6,232 nt of DNA from Armatimonadota bacterium. Lineage in GTDB: Bacteria > Armatimonadota > Zipacnadia > Zipacnadales > UBA11051. Location: assembly GCA_003542955.1 (NCBI GenBank), contig DPJP01000062.1, positions 21,732 to 27,963 of the forward strand, read 5' to 3'. The notes below the pieces were generated by a model. The model searched no databases and was not told where the DNA came from. It was given only the letters and a program-made list of their open reading frames with translations. The position numbers and the translations under genes were made by a program. Below are positions 6,153-6,232 of the stretch, piece by piece. Numbering within the stretch: the first letter of the stretch is position 1; every line of letters starts with the position of its first letter.

Positions 6153-6232
6153 AACGGCAGGGGCGTGGGGCGAGGGGCATGCGCGCCAGATTAAGAGTCC
6201 GGCGGACTGGTCAGACGTCGTTGGAGGGGCCA
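6153..6232 (+). other. Downstream intergenic edge, next gene probably just outside
   Basis: No gene is visible. A small stem AGTCC/GGACT (6196-6200 and 6204-6208, 3-base loop) is too short to call a terminator. A Shine-Dalgarno-like TGGAGGGG at 6222-6229, three bases before the window ends, hints that another + strand gene begins just beyond it. Confidence 0.35.

Noticed and set aside
1..6232. CRISPR arrays, tRNA or rRNA genes, insertion sequences and attachment sites
   Set aside because: I looked for regularly spaced repeats, cloverleaf-like segments, terminal inverted repeats and transposase motifs on both strands and saw none.

Overview
The window is GC-rich, gene-dense bacterial DNA with every convincing gene on the + strand. 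It reads as a chromosomal stretch of an environmental, polysaccharide-degrading bacterium. The pairing of a DUF6062-like protein with a large secreted heparinase II/III-like protein would fit Armatimonadota, Planctomycetota or a related poorly cultured phylum. That placement is an inference from gene content only; nothing here fixes the taxonomy.

Layout: (1) 1-501 is the 3' part of a gene cut by the window edge. It encodes a Cys/His-motif protein resembling DUF6062. (2) 536-739 encodes a 67-residue membrane hairpin and probably shares its transcript. A GC-rich stem-loop follows at 740-762. (3) 941-1384 encodes an unrecognised, probably all-helical 147-residue protein. It ends in a strong 11-bp stem-loop that begins on the last base of its stop codon. 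(4) 1419-1612 holds no gene I can support. (5) 1613-1670 is a compact control region: a sigma70-like promoter with a GntR/HutC-type inverted repeat at the predicted transcription start. (6) 1703-2473 encodes a GntR-family regulator with a UTRA effector domain. (7) 2474-2648 is a leader or intergenic stretch ending in a very good ribosome binding site. (8) 2649-6152 encodes a 1167-residue exported heparinase II/III-like protein with an N-terminal DUF4962-like domain, an alpha/alpha toroid, a beta-sandwich and a C-terminal carbohydrate-binding-like module. (9) 6153-6232 is the start of the next intergenic region.

How the parts may work together: the regulator and the secreted lyase form a plausible polysaccharide-use module. 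The regulator probably represses its own promoter through the operator at about +1. It may control the downstream lyase by read-through, with a sugar or sugar acid released from the polymer as the UTRA ligand. The hairpin after 941-1384 separates this module from the three upstream genes, which show no functional link to it. Two start sites differ from the longest open frame: the regulator should start near 1703 and the lyase at a GTG at 2649.

I did not find a convincing undescribed system. The most distinctive items are the operator/promoter arrangement, the intact active-site and metal-site pattern in the lyase, and the uncharacterised small genes upstream.
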